Counted from the first letter of the stretch, positions 1-6,722 are shown. The stretch is 8,796 nucleotides of DNA from an uncultured Succinivibrio sp. (GCA_900770725.1 CAAGLL010000083.1:1-8796); one strand, 5' to 3'. Made by a program: numbers and translations. Notes: generated by a model from the sequence alone, not told the origin.

Positions 1-587
1 CCCTCGTAGCCCCAGAGGGCCAGCCCGAAGTCGCAGCCTGCGGCGCGGGCGCTTGCAAAGTCCGAGGCGGTGTCGCCGATGTAGAGGATCTCCGAGGGCT
101 CGACCCCGGCCATCTGCGCGCACTTTAGGAGCGGATCGGCGTAGGGCTTGCCGCGCCTGGTGTCCTCGGCGCACACCGCGAAGTCAAAGAGGTCGCGCAG
201 CTCCTGCGGGAAAACCGCAGCCTTCTGCCCCAGGATCTGCTCGCCGCGGCGGTCGCGCGAGGTGACGATGGCGGTCCTGACTCCAAGCTGCCGTATGAAG
301 GCGACGGCCCTGGCAAGGCGCGGGAAGATCCTGATCCCTCCGGCGTGATCCATGACGTCCGAGTACCACTCGGAGACCCCGCCTGGGATCTCGTCCTCGG
401 CAAAGCCCAGCTGCCGCAGCGAGTAATCAGCCGGGGTGCCGGCGTAGCGCAGGAGGGTCTCGTAGCTCTCATCCCCGAGCCTGCCGCGGGACCTCAGCAT
501 GTCCACGAGGCCCTGGATGTTCGCGGGGGTGCTGTCGTAGACGGTGCCGTCGAGGTCGAAGGCTGCGTAGGCGTATGGGCCTTTCAT
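1..587 (-). CDS. HAD-superfamily phosphatase (Gph/PpaX-like), 3' end outside window
   Basis: Haloacid-dehalogenase hydrolase, probably a small-molecule phosphatase of the phosphoglycolate phosphatase/PpaX type; the substrate cannot be read from sequence. The 195 visible codons include all four HAD motifs: FDLDGTVYDS at residues 10-19 (nucleophile Asp11, acid/base Asp13), VTS at 108-110 with the motif II Thr/Ser, Lys147 in RRGKPYADP, and the metal-binding GDTASD at 171-176. Residues about 20-90 form a helical cap of the size seen in Gph-like enzymes. The C-terminus lies beyond base 1. The ATG at 587-585 overlaps the trmO stop codon (ATGA) and has AGGAGGA upstream inside trmO, so the gene is probably translationally coupled as the last visible member of the gltX-rcsF-trmO operon. 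Family assignment is firm, substrate is not. Confidence 0.88.
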   Translation of the reverse strand, partial: MKGPYAYAAFDLDGTVYDSTPANIQGLVDMLRSRGRLGDESYETLLRYAGTPADYSLRQLGFAEDEIPGGVSEWYSDVMDHAGGIRIFPRLARAVAFIRQLGVRTAIVTSRDRRGEQILGQKAAVFPQELRDLFDFAVCAEDTRRGKPYADPLLKCAQMAGVEPSEILYIGDTASDFASARAAGCDFGLALWGYE

Positions 588-1291
588 GGATGTTCCTCCT
601 TGGGCTTGGCGTCGATGACGAGCACCTTGCCGCCATTTACCTTGAATCGCACGTTGAGGCCGTAAAGCAATGCCCCGTAGATCCTCTCGGGATCGCTCAG
701 GTAGGCAGGGCGCGGATCCTGCGCGAGCGCCTCGGAGACTGCGGCGGCCTCGTCAGGCGAGAGCGCGGAGAGATCCGCGCGCGCCTCGTCCGAATATGAG
801 ACCTCAAGCACCGGAGGCCGCGATGCGGCAAAGCCGCCCACGGCATCCGGGATGCTGTCTGAGAATGGGATGTAGGGCTTGATGTCCACGACCGGGGTGC
901 CGTCGGTGAAGTCGCCGCCCGAGATCAAGAGCACCGCCCTGCCATCATCATCGCGGCCTATGGAGTCGAGCTTCACGGCCGAGAGCCCAAGGCGCGAGGG
1001 GCGGTAGGGCGAGCGCGTGGCGAACACGCCCTGCCGCTCGTTGCCCCCGAGCCTGGGCGGCCGCACCGTGGCCTTGAAGGGCCCTTCGGGGATGCGGTCG
1101 AACAGGAAGATCACGAAGATGTGCGAGAAGCCCTCAAGCCCCCTGAAGGCCTCGGGATCCCCGTAGGGATCGTTGAAGCGGATCTCGCTTCTGGCGTGCA
1201 TCGCCAGCCTGGGCTGGCGTGGCACGGCGAACTTCTCGCCGTAGGGCGAGCGCACGCGCCCAATCACGGGGACGGACGCGCGCTCGGTCAC
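584..1291 (-). CDS. trmO: TrmO, tRNA(Thr) m6t6A37 N6-methyltransferase
   Basis: SAM-dependent methyltransferase of the TsaA/YaeB/VirR family, which methylates N6 of t6A37 in tRNA-Thr(GGU) to give m6t6A. The protein has 235 residues, the same length as E. coli TrmO. Family blocks seen in order are GEKFAVPRQPRLA near the N-terminus, RGLEGFSHIFVIFLFD, TVRPPRLGGNERQGVFATRSPYRP, DGTPVVDIKPYIPF, and the C-terminal AQDPRPAY followed by LNVRFKV. The usual RPNPIG motif reads RPSRLG here. The start is GTG at 1291-1289, which overlaps the rcsF stop as GTGA. The rcsF-trmO order matches E. coli. It sits third in a four-gene minus-strand operon and is probably coupled to rcsF. Confidence 0.95.
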   Translation of the reverse strand: MTERASVPVIGRVRSPYGEKFAVPRQPRLAMHARSEIRFNDPYGDPEAFRGLEGFSHIFVIFLFDRIPEGPFKATVRPPRLGGNERQGVFATRSPYRPSRLGLSAVKLDSIGRDDDGRAVLLISGGDFTDGTPVVDIKPYIPFSDSIPDAVGGFAASRPPVLEVSYSDEARADLSALSPDEAAAVSEALAQDPRPAYLSDPERIYGALLYGLNVRFKVNGGKVLVIDAKPKEEHP

Positions 1292-1665
1292 TTGCCTTCC
1301 TGGACTATGAGGGCGTCGCCGTAGCAGGTGTAGGAGACGAGGCAGGCGGGGGTGTTCTCAAGCCTGACGCACTTGGTGAATCGCACGGCGTTGGCCCCCA
1401 TGTCGACCGCCTTCACCCTGGCGCTGGTGCGCGCCTCGGCGGCGGTGGCCACCGGCTCGTGCTCCCTGGCCTGGCATGAAAGCCCGGTGACCTCGCCCTT
1501 GACCTTGTAGGCGACGCCCTCGAGATCGGAGTCCTCGACCACCTCGGCCCCCGAGGGCTTGTAGTACTCCTTGAAGTTCGAGGGATCGAGGTTGGTGTGG
1601 AACGAGTAGCCGCTGCATCCTGCCAGGGCAAGCCCCAGCAGCGCGGCCGCAGCTGCAGCCTTCAT
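1288..1665 (-). CDS. rcsF: RcsF, outer-membrane lipoprotein sensor of the Rcs envelope-stress phosphorelay
   Basis: Surface-exposed lipoprotein that reports envelope damage to IgaA and the RcsCDB phosphorelay. The 125-residue protein starts with an alanine/leucine-rich signal peptide ending in a lipobox LAGC, with lipidated Cys17 followed by Ser, which favours outer-membrane sorting. The C-terminal domain matches E. coli RcsF (GEVTGLSCQ, MGANAVRFTKC, NTPACLVSYTC). Its four cysteines, C64, C99, C108 and C114, are each exactly ten positions before the E. coli C74, C109, C118 and C124, which pair C74-C118 and C109-C124, so the disulfide pattern should be kept. The linker between lipid and domain is shorter and not proline/lysine-rich as in E. 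coli. The ATG at 1665 is chosen because AAAGGAG lies just upstream at the end of gltX, which stops 2 nt before it; a longer reading frame would run into gltX. Confidence 0.9.
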   Translation of the reverse strand: MKAAAAAALLGLALAGCSGYSFHTNLDPSNFKEYYKPSGAEVVEDSDLEGVAYKVKGEVTGLSCQAREHEPVATAAEARTSARVKAVDMGANAVRFTKCVRLENTPACLVSYTCYGDALIVQEGK

Positions 1666-1667
1666 GA

Positions 1668-3074
1668 TCACTCCTTTGAGAAAGCGGTTATGGCCTTTTC
1701 GATGCGCCAAAGCGCCCTCTCGCGCCCGCACAGCACCAGCGTGTCGCCGATCCCCGGGGAGGCGGCGCCGCCGGTGAGCGCGATGCGCAGCGGCTGCCCC
1801 ACCGCGCCCATGCCGACGCCCTGGTCGGCAGCGAGCTTCTCGAGCGCCTCGTCGATGGGCTTGGCCTCCCAGCCCTGCTGGGCCTTCAGGATCCCAAGGG
1901 CGGCCTTGAGGATCTCAACGCTGCCCTCCTTGATCCACTTCTTGACGGCCTTGGGCTCGTAGCCCTCGAAGTCCTCGTAGTAGCAGCGGGCCTTCTGCGC
2001 CATCTCCTTGAGCGTGTGGGCGCGCTCGGCGTAGGCCTTGACCACGAGCGCGGGAGCAGGGCCCTTGGAGAGATCGGATACTCCCTGGCGCGCAAGGTGC
2101 CAGGCAAGCTCCTTGCCAACCTCCTCGGCAGGCAGGGTCTTCATGTAGTGGGCGTTGATCCAGTCGAGCTTCTTGGTGTTGAAGCCCGAGGCGCTCTTGG
2201 TGATGGCCTCGAGCGTGAAGTCGCGGATCATCTCCTCGCGCGTGAAGATCTCCTGATCGCCGTGGGACCAGCCCAGGCGCACGAGGTAGTTGACCAGCGC
2301 GTCGGGCAGGTAGCCGTCCTCGCGGTACTGCATCACGCTCACCGCGCCGTGGCGCTTGGAGAGCTTGGCCCCGTCGTCGCCTAGGATCATCGCCAGGTGG
2401 CAGAACTTGGGGACCTGCGCGCCTAAGGCGTGGTAGAGATTTATCTGGCGCGGGGTGTTGTTCACATGGTCGTCGCCGCGGATCACGTGGGTGATCCCCA
2501 TGTCGACGTCGTCCACCACCACGCAGAAGTTGTAGGTGGGGGTGCCGTCAGAGCGCTGGATGATGAAGTCGTCAAGCTCGCTGTTCTGGAACTCGACATG
2601 GCCCTTGACCGCGTCGTCGAAGGCGACAGTGCCGGTGGTCGGGTTCTTGAAGCGGATGACGTATGGCTCGTCGGGGGAGTGCTCCTCTTGGCTGTCGCGG
2701 CAGTGGCCGTCGTAGCGGGGCTTCTCGCCGCGCCTCATCTGGTCCTCGCGCAGCTTCTCGAGGCGCTCCTTGGTGCACCAGCACTTGTAGGCCTTGCCCT
2801 CGTCGAGGAGCTTCCTTATCACCTCGCGGTAGCGGTCGAAGCGCTTGGTCTGGTAGTAGGGGCCTTCGTCCCAGTCGAGCTTGAGCCACTTCATGGACTC
2901 GATGATCGCGTCGATGGCCGGCTGGGTCGAGCGCTCGCGGTCCGTGTCCTCGATGCGCAGCACGAACTTGCCGCCGCAGTGGCGGGCGTAGAGCCACGAG
3001 AACAGCGCCGTCCTGGCGCCGCCCACGTGGAGGTATCCGGTCGGGGATGGAGCGAATCTGGTCTTGACTTGCAT
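1668..3074 (-). CDS. gltX: Glutamyl-tRNA synthetase
   Basis: Class I aminoacyl-tRNA synthetase that charges tRNA-Glu with glutamate in the cytoplasm. It has 468 residues (E. coli 471) and aligns almost without gaps. The HIGH-type signature is in APSPTGYLHVGGART (residues 8-22), the KMSKS-type signature is KLSKR at 237-241, and WDEGPYYQTKRFDRY and ITHVIRGDDHVNNTPRQ of the catalytic domain are present. The zinc-binding insert keeps Cys98, Cys100 and Cys125, but the fourth ligand (His127 in E. coli) is Asp127. The start ATG at 3074-3072 (MQVKTRFAPSP) fits the family N-terminus; an earlier in-frame ATG at 3128 would add 18 unmatched residues. A weak AGGGG lies about 11 nt upstream. This is the first gene of the minus-strand operon gltX-rcsF-trmO-HAD. 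Confidence 0.98.
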   Translation of the reverse strand: MQVKTRFAPSPTGYLHVGGARTALFSWLYARHCGGKFVLRIEDTDRERSTQPAIDAIIESMKWLKLDWDEGPYYQTKRFDRYREVIRKLLDEGKAYKCWCTKERLEKLREDQMRRGEKPRYDGHCRDSQEEHSPDEPYVIRFKNPTTGTVAFDDAVKGHVEFQNSELDDFIIQRSDGTPTYNFCVVVDDVDMGITHVIRGDDHVNNTPRQINLYHALGAQVPKFCHLAMILGDDGAKLSKRHGAVSVMQYREDGYLPDALVNYLVRLGWSHGDQEIFTREEMIRDFTLEAITKSASGFNTKKLDWINAHYMKTLPAEEVGKELAWHLARQGVSDLSKGPAPALVVKAYAERAHTLKEMAQKARCYYEDFEGYEPKAVKKWIKEGSVEILKAALGILKAQQGWEAKPIDEALEKLAADQGVGMGAVGQPLRIALTGGAASPGIGDTLVLCGRERALWRIEKAITAFSKE

Positions 3075-3118
3075 GGTGTAAAGCCCCTGTGATGTTAAAT
3101 CCTGCAACTTAGCGGGAT

Positions 3119-3124
3119 ATTCTA
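3119..3124 (-). promoter_or_regulatory. Candidate -10 box for the gltX operon
   Basis: On the minus strand this reads TAGAAT, one base from consensus, about 45 nt upstream of the gltX ATG. Transcription would begin near 3112 and leave a leader of roughly 38 nt. I see no convincing -35 box at 16-18 nt spacing, so the call rests on the -10 and the position only. Confidence 0.3.
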
Positions 3125-3168
3125 CCACCGCAGGCGCATCCGGCCCCGGGGGCGGGCGCGCCGCGGCG

Positions 3169-3177
3169 TGGTACTAT
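3169..3177 (+). promoter_or_regulatory. Candidate extended -10 promoter for the Enzyme I operon
   Basis: TG-G-TACTAT has the layout of an extended -10 element (TGn followed by a TATAAT-like hexamer) and needs no -35, which is indeed absent from the GC-rich upstream sequence. The start site would fall near 3184, just before an A-run and T-run. If it is used, the earliest in-frame GTG at 3168 cannot be the start codon, which supports the downstream GTG at 3249 or 3300. Confidence 0.3.
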
Positions 3178-3210
3178 TCCAAAAAAAGCGTTTCATTTTT
3201 TCCTTGTCTC

Positions 3211-3228
3211 GTGCGCCTTGCGGCGCAC
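3211..3228 (+). promoter_or_regulatory. GC-rich hairpin in the leader of the Enzyme I operon
   Basis: A perfect 7-bp stem, GTGCGCC and GGCGCAC, closes a TTGC loop. It lies 20 nt before the GTG at 3249, between the proposed promoter and the start codon. It has no T-tract in either direction, so it is not an ordinary intrinsic terminator; it could affect leader stability or translation. Confidence 0.35.
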
Positions 3229-3248
3229 CATCCGCGCGGGGTGTTGAA

Positions 3249-4940
3249 GTGGCAGAAAAGCCAGTCAGGGCGGCCAGGTCCGCCAGGCGCAGGACGGCCG
3301 TGCTCAAGGGCACGCCGGCCAGCCGGGGCATCGCCTTCGGGCGCATCAGCTTCCTCAAGAGGATCCCGACGTCGCCCGAGAAGCGCCAGGTGCGCGACGC
3401 CAAGGCCGAGGTCGAGCGCTTCGAGAAGGCGCGCGTCCACGCCATCTCGCAGCTGGGCACCCTCTACGAGGTCTCGCTTGAGAAGATCGGCGAGCAGAAC
3501 GCCGTGGTCTTCCAGATCCACCAGATGATGCTCGAGGATCCCGACTACGTGAGCTCGATCCACGAGCTCATCACCAAGGAGAAGGTCAACGCCGAGTACG
3601 CCGTGGACCAGGTGGCGCGCCGCTTCGAGAAGCAGTTCCGCTCGATGGACAACGACTACATGCAGGGCCGCGCCTCCGACGTCGTCGACATCTCCCGCCG
3701 CGTCAACGAAATCCTGATGATGCACTCGGGTCAGCTGCGCAAGAAGAGCGTGAGCGTCGACACCTCGGGCGGCCCGGTGATCCTCGCAACCGACGATCTC
3801 GCCCCCTCGGAGACCGTGCAGCTCGACCCCTCCAAGGTCACCGGCATCCTCACCTCCGCAGGGTCCACGCGCTCGCACACCGTGATCTTCGCGCGCACCA
3901 TGGCCCTGCCCGCGGTCATCTGCCTGGGCGAGGAGAAGCTCACCCCCGAGCTTGAGGGCCACGAGGCGATCATCGACGGGGCCAGCGGCACCGTCATCAT
4001 CGATCCCGACCGGGCGATCGTGCGCGAGTACACCGAGCGCAAGCGCACCGATGACGCCCAGCGCGCCCACCTCGAGCAGTTCCGCGGCAAGAAGACCGTC
4101 ACGCTGGGCGGGCGGGAGATCAAGCTCTACGCCAACGCCGGATCGCTTGCCGACCTCGACCTCGTCAAGGCCTCGGACGCCGAGGGCATCGGGCTCTTCC
4201 GCAGCGAGTACATCTACCTCTCAAGCTCCGACTTCCCCACCGAGGACTACCAGTTCGACATCTACCGCAAGGTGCTGCGCGAGATGAAGGGCAAGCGCGT
4301 GATCATAAGGACGCTCGACATCGGCGCGGACAAGACCGCCGACTACTTCATGCTCAAGCCCGAGAACAACCCGGCCATGGGCGTGAGGGCGGTGAGGCTG
4401 TGCCTTGAGAACGTCCACCTCTTCAAGACCCAGCTTCGGGCGCTCTACCGCGCCTCGGTCTACGGGACATTGGGGATCATGATCCCGATGGTGACCTCCG
4501 TCGAGGAGGTGAGGAAGTGCCGCGAGATCTGCTCCGAGGTCATGGCGGACCTCAAGGCCCAGGGCATGCCCTACAGCGACAATGTGGAGTTCGGGATCAT
4601 GGTCGAGACCCCGGCCGCGGCGCTCATCAGCGACGAGCTGGCGCCGCTCGTGGACTTCTTCTCCATCGGCACGAACGACCTCACGCAGTTCACGCTCGCC
4701 GCCGACCGCCAGAACGCCTCGCTCGCCCCCTACCTCAACGCCTCGCACCACGCGGTGATGAGGCTCATCGACATGACCGTGCGCAACGCGCACGCGGCCG
4801 GGATCTGGGTCGGGCTGTGCGGCGAGGCCGCATCCGACGAGCAGTTCACCGCAAAGCTCGTGCAGATGGGCATCGACGAGCTTTCAGTAGTGCCCTCGAG
4901 CATCCTGAGGCTCAGGGCCACCATTTCAACTATCGGATGA
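3249..4940 (+). CDS. ptsI: PTS Enzyme I homologue (PEP-protein phosphotransferase)
   Basis: Cytosolic Enzyme I takes phosphate from PEP onto a histidine and passes it to HPr. There is no GAF domain, so this is PtsI-type rather than PtsP. Seen in order: N-terminal LKGTPASRGIAFG; helical HPr-binding region (VVFQIHQMMLEDPDY); phospho-histidine segment AGSTRSHTVIFAR; PEP-binding barrel with GIGLFRSEY, TLDIGADK, NPAMGVRAVRL, GIMVETPAAAL and SIGTNDLTQFTLAADRQN; and the active-site Cys in GLCGEAASDE. Two oddities: the usual GGRTSH reads GSTRSH, and the protein ends at RATISTIG, about 35 residues before the end of E. coli PtsI. I use the GTG at 3249 (563 aa, GGGG 7 nt upstream). The GTG at 3300 (546 aa, AGGA upstream) matches the family N-terminus better and puts the histidine at 193 (E. 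coli 189). No ptsH or crr is nearby. It probably forms an operon with the kinase-like gene downstream. Confidence 0.88.
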   Translation: MAEKPVRAARSARRRTAVLKGTPASRGIAFGRISFLKRIPTSPEKRQVRDAKAEVERFEKARVHAISQLGTLYEVSLEKIGEQNAVVFQIHQMMLEDPDYVSSIHELITKEKVNAEYAVDQVARRFEKQFRSMDNDYMQGRASDVVDISRRVNEILMMHSGQLRKKSVSVDTSGGPVILATDDLAPSETVQLDPSKVTGILTSAGSTRSHTVIFARTMALPAVICLGEEKLTPELEGHEAIIDGASGTVIIDPDRAIVREYTERKRTDDAQRAHLEQFRGKKTVTLGGREIKLYANAGSLADLDLVKASDAEGIGLFRSEYIYLSSSDFPTEDYQFDIYRKVLREMKGKRVIIRTLDIGADKTADYFMLKPENNPAMGVRAVRLCLENVHLFKTQLRALYRASVYGTLGIMIPMVTSVEEVRKCREICSEVMADLKAQGMPYSDNVEFGIMVETPAAALISDELAPLVDFFSIGTNDLTQFTLAADRQNASLAPYLNASHHAVMRLIDMTVRNAHAAGIWVGLCGEAASDEQFTAKLVQMGIDELSVVPSSILRLRATISTIG

Positions 4941-4968
4941 CCAAGGGGCCGTCCTGGGAGGCAGATCC

Positions 4969-6291
4969 ATGCCGCAGTGCATAGTGATAGCAGACGAGAT
5001 CACGGGCGGTTCGTCCGTGGGCGCCATGCTCCAGAAGAACCGCTGCTCGGTGTGCTCGCTCATGAGCGCGCCAGGGCTCAAGGACGAGGCGTGCCGCAAG
5101 TTCGACTGCCTGGTCTACTCGACGAACAGCCGCCGCCTCACGCCCGAGCAGAGCTACCAGATGGTCTTCTACGCGGCAAGGCTGCTCAAGTCCGACGAGG
5201 TCAAGGTCTACGCCAAGCGCATCGACCCGGCCATGCGCGGCAACACCTGCGCCGAGACGCAGGCCATGCTCGACGCGCTGGGGGACCCGGATCGCGTCGC
5301 CATCGTCGTGCCCGCCTTCCCCGCGCTCAAGCGCACCAACGTCGGCGGCTACATGATGATCGACGGCAGGCCGCTGCAGAAGTCGCTTGCAAGCCTCGAC
5401 GACCTGGAGCCTGCGCGCAGCGGGCGCGTGGCCGACCTCTTCATCGAGAAGTTCCGCTACAAGTCCGAGGCGCTGCACTTGAAGGAGTACATCAAGGGCA
5501 CGGAGTACCTCGCATCGCGCATTAGCGGGCTTGCCAGGCAGGGCGCCCGCGCGCTCGTGATGGACTGCACTTCCCAGGAGGAGATCAACATGATCGCCGA
5601 CGCGGTCATCGCCTCGGGGATCAAGTTCCTCGCCGTGGACCCGGGCCCCTTCACCGCCACGCTTGCGCGCAAGGTCATGCGCGTCTCGCGCGAGCGCGTC
5701 TCCCGCAAGACCAAGATCTTCGGGCTGGTGGGCATCTCCACCCCGCTTGCCGCCGCGCAGGTCGAGGTGCTCAGGCTCGAGGAGAGCGTGCTCATCATCA
5801 CCGTGCGCAAGGCCGAGCTGCTCTCCGACGACCAGCAGCGCCGCGCAGCCGAGATAAACCGCGTGGTCGACGAGATAGTCGCCAAGTTCGACGACTACTC
5901 CACCGCCTTCGCCGTCTCCGACAACATGAACATCTCCTCCCAGGATCAGGCCGACTTCGGCGATCCGATCCCAGGAGGCGCCCACTCGGAGGCCGAGGAG
6001 CTTGAGACGGTGTCGGCAGCCTACGGGCAGATCACCGCCAAGGTGCTCGAGCGCCGCCCCGAGATCGGGGCCGTCTACAGCGCCGGCGCCGAGTTCACCG
6101 TGGCAGTCTGCCGCGAGCTCAAGTCCGAGGGCCTCAAGATCCTGGGCCAGGTAATGCCGCTCACCGCCTACGGCGAGCTCTTAGGCGGGACCCGCAACAA
6201 CCTGAAGTTCGTGACCTCGGCCTCGTCGGCCACCGACGCGAACACCATCACCGACAGCGTCCAGTACCTGAAGCGCAAGCTTGAGACCTGA
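4969..6291 (+). CDS. Four-carbon acid sugar kinase family protein (DUF1537/OtnK/DtnK type), active-site motifs divergent
   Basis: The family includes ATP-dependent kinases of 3-oxo-tetronate, D-threonate and D-erythronate. The 440-residue protein has normal family length and both domains. N-terminal domain: ADEITGG at 8-14 (family ADDLTGA), KRIDPAMRGN at 83-92 (family K-IDSTLRGN), VPAFPAL at 114-120 and NVGGYMMIDGRPL at 124-136. C-terminal nucleotide-binding domain: GAEFTVAVCREL at 373-384 (family GGDxTxAVCRxL), QVMPLTAYGELLGG at 404-417, and TSASSATD at 426-433 where the family has a Lys-Gly-Gly-rich loop. The fold appears kept while substrate- and ATP-contact residues are changed, so activity may be lost or altered. 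Family consensus is from memory. The start ATG has GGGAGG 7 nt upstream and lies 28 nt after the Enzyme I stop, which suggests co-transcription. No aldolase, isomerase or dehydrogenase partner of the tetronate pathway is in the window. Confidence 0.8.
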   Translation: MPQCIVIADEITGGSSVGAMLQKNRCSVCSLMSAPGLKDEACRKFDCLVYSTNSRRLTPEQSYQMVFYAARLLKSDEVKVYAKRIDPAMRGNTCAETQAMLDALGDPDRVAIVVPAFPALKRTNVGGYMMIDGRPLQKSLASLDDLEPARSGRVADLFIEKFRYKSEALHLKEYIKGTEYLASRISGLARQGARALVMDCTSQEEINMIADAVIASGIKFLAVDPGPFTATLARKVMRVSRERVSRKTKIFGLVGISTPLAAAQVEVLRLEESVLIITVRKAELLSDDQQRRAAEINRVVDEIVAKFDDYSTAFAVSDNMNISSQDQADFGDPIPGGAHSEAEELETVSAAYGQITAKVLERRPEIGAVYSAGAEFTVAVCRELKSEGLKILGQVMPLTAYGELLGGTRNNLKFVTSASSATDANTITDSVQYLKRKLET

Positions 6292-6304
6292 GGCGCCCTC
6301 CCCA

Positions 6305-6326
6305 GCAAGGCGCACAAGCGCCTTGC
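6305..6326 (+). terminator. Possible transcription-end hairpin after the ptsI-kinase operon
   Basis: A perfect 9-bp GC-rich stem (GCAAGGCGC and GCGCCTTGC) with an ACAA loop starts 13 nt after the kinase-like stop codon. The position suits operon 3'-end formation, but the sequence after it is AGGAAAATTCG with no U-tract. It may be a Rho-assisted or RNA-stabilising hairpin rather than a true intrinsic terminator. Confidence 0.4.
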
Positions 6327-6345
6327 AGGAAAATTCGATCGGCAC

Positions 6346-6374
6346 TTGCCATTGGGAGATCGTTTCTATATAAT
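6346..6374 (+). promoter_or_regulatory. sigma-70 promoter of the tRNA-Gly/tRNA-Ala unit
   Basis: TTGCCA (6346-6351) and a perfect TATAAT (6369-6374) are separated by exactly 17 bp. The following CCTTCCCCG is a GC-rich discriminator, as is usual at stable-RNA promoters under stringent (ppGpp) control. The expected start near 6381 leaves about 33 nt of 5' leader before the mature tRNA-Gly. Confidence 0.8.
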
Positions 6375-6413
6375 CCTTCCCCGTGACTTGACAGCCGCTT
6401 TACAAGCGGGAGC

Positions 6414-6487
6414 GCGAGCGTAGTTCAATGGTAGAACTGCAGCTTCCCAAGCTACTGACGCGGGTTCGATTCCCGTCGCTCGCTCCA
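6414..6487 (+). tRNA. tRNA-Gly (anticodon CCC)
   Basis: This 74-nt tRNA has an encoded CCA end. The acceptor stem GCGAGCG pairs with CGCUCGC, the D stem is GUUC/GAAC, the anticodon loop UUCCCAA gives CCC (reads GGG), and the T stem GCGGG/CCCGU has a terminal G-U. It closely resembles E. coli tRNA-Gly(CCC), including UAGUUCAAUGGUAGAAC and the anticodon loop. The anticodon stem GCAGC/GCUAC contains a C28-A42 mismatch. It is transcribed from the promoter just upstream, very likely together with tRNA-Ala. Confidence 0.96.
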
Positions 6488-6523
6488 CTGGAAGATGACG
6501 ATGCAAGATCACAGTCCTTATGT

Positions 6524-6599
6524 GGGGGAATAGCTCAGCTGGTAGAGCGTATGCTTCGCATGCATAAGGTGGCCGGTTCGACTCCGGTTTCCTCCACCA
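6524..6599 (+). tRNA. tRNA-Ala (anticodon CGC)
   Basis: This 76-nt tRNA has an encoded CCA. The acceptor GGGGGAA pairs with UUCCUCC and includes the G3-U70 wobble that identifies tRNA-Ala to AlaRS. The D stem is GCUC/GAGC, the anticodon stem UAUGC/GCAUA closes loop UUCGCAU with anticodon CGC (reads GCG), and the T stem is GCCGG/CCGGU. It lies 36 nt after tRNA-Gly with no promoter between, so the two are probably one transcript. E. coli lacks this isoacceptor; a dedicated GCG reader fits the GC-rich codon use here. A T-run at 6603-6607 follows, without a clear preceding hairpin. Confidence 0.96.
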
Positions 6600-6722
6600 A
6601 TCCTTTTTCCAAGACCTCGGCCCAGCCGCTTTCCGCCCAAGTCCTTAAGCATTTTTTGCTTTGGGATCCAGGTTTTGCTTCCACTGCCCGCTCTTGCGCC
6701 CTCCGATGCAGCCTTTCCTGCA

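Noticed and set aside
2430..3092. Plus-strand open frame of 220 codons opposite gltX
   Set aside because: Antisense shadow of a confidently identified synthetase, with low-complexity Val/Leu/Ala content.
3168..3248. GTG at 3168 as the Enzyme I start
   Set aside because: The extra residues match nothing in the family, the GTG lies inside the proposed extended -10 promoter, and later GTG codons have better ribosome binding sites.
4930..5985. Long minus-strand open frame of 351 codons opposite the kinase-like gene
   Set aside because: Rich in Val, Leu, Gly, Asp and His repeats typical of the antisense frame of a GC-rich gene; the plus-strand gene has clear family motifs and a ribosome binding site.
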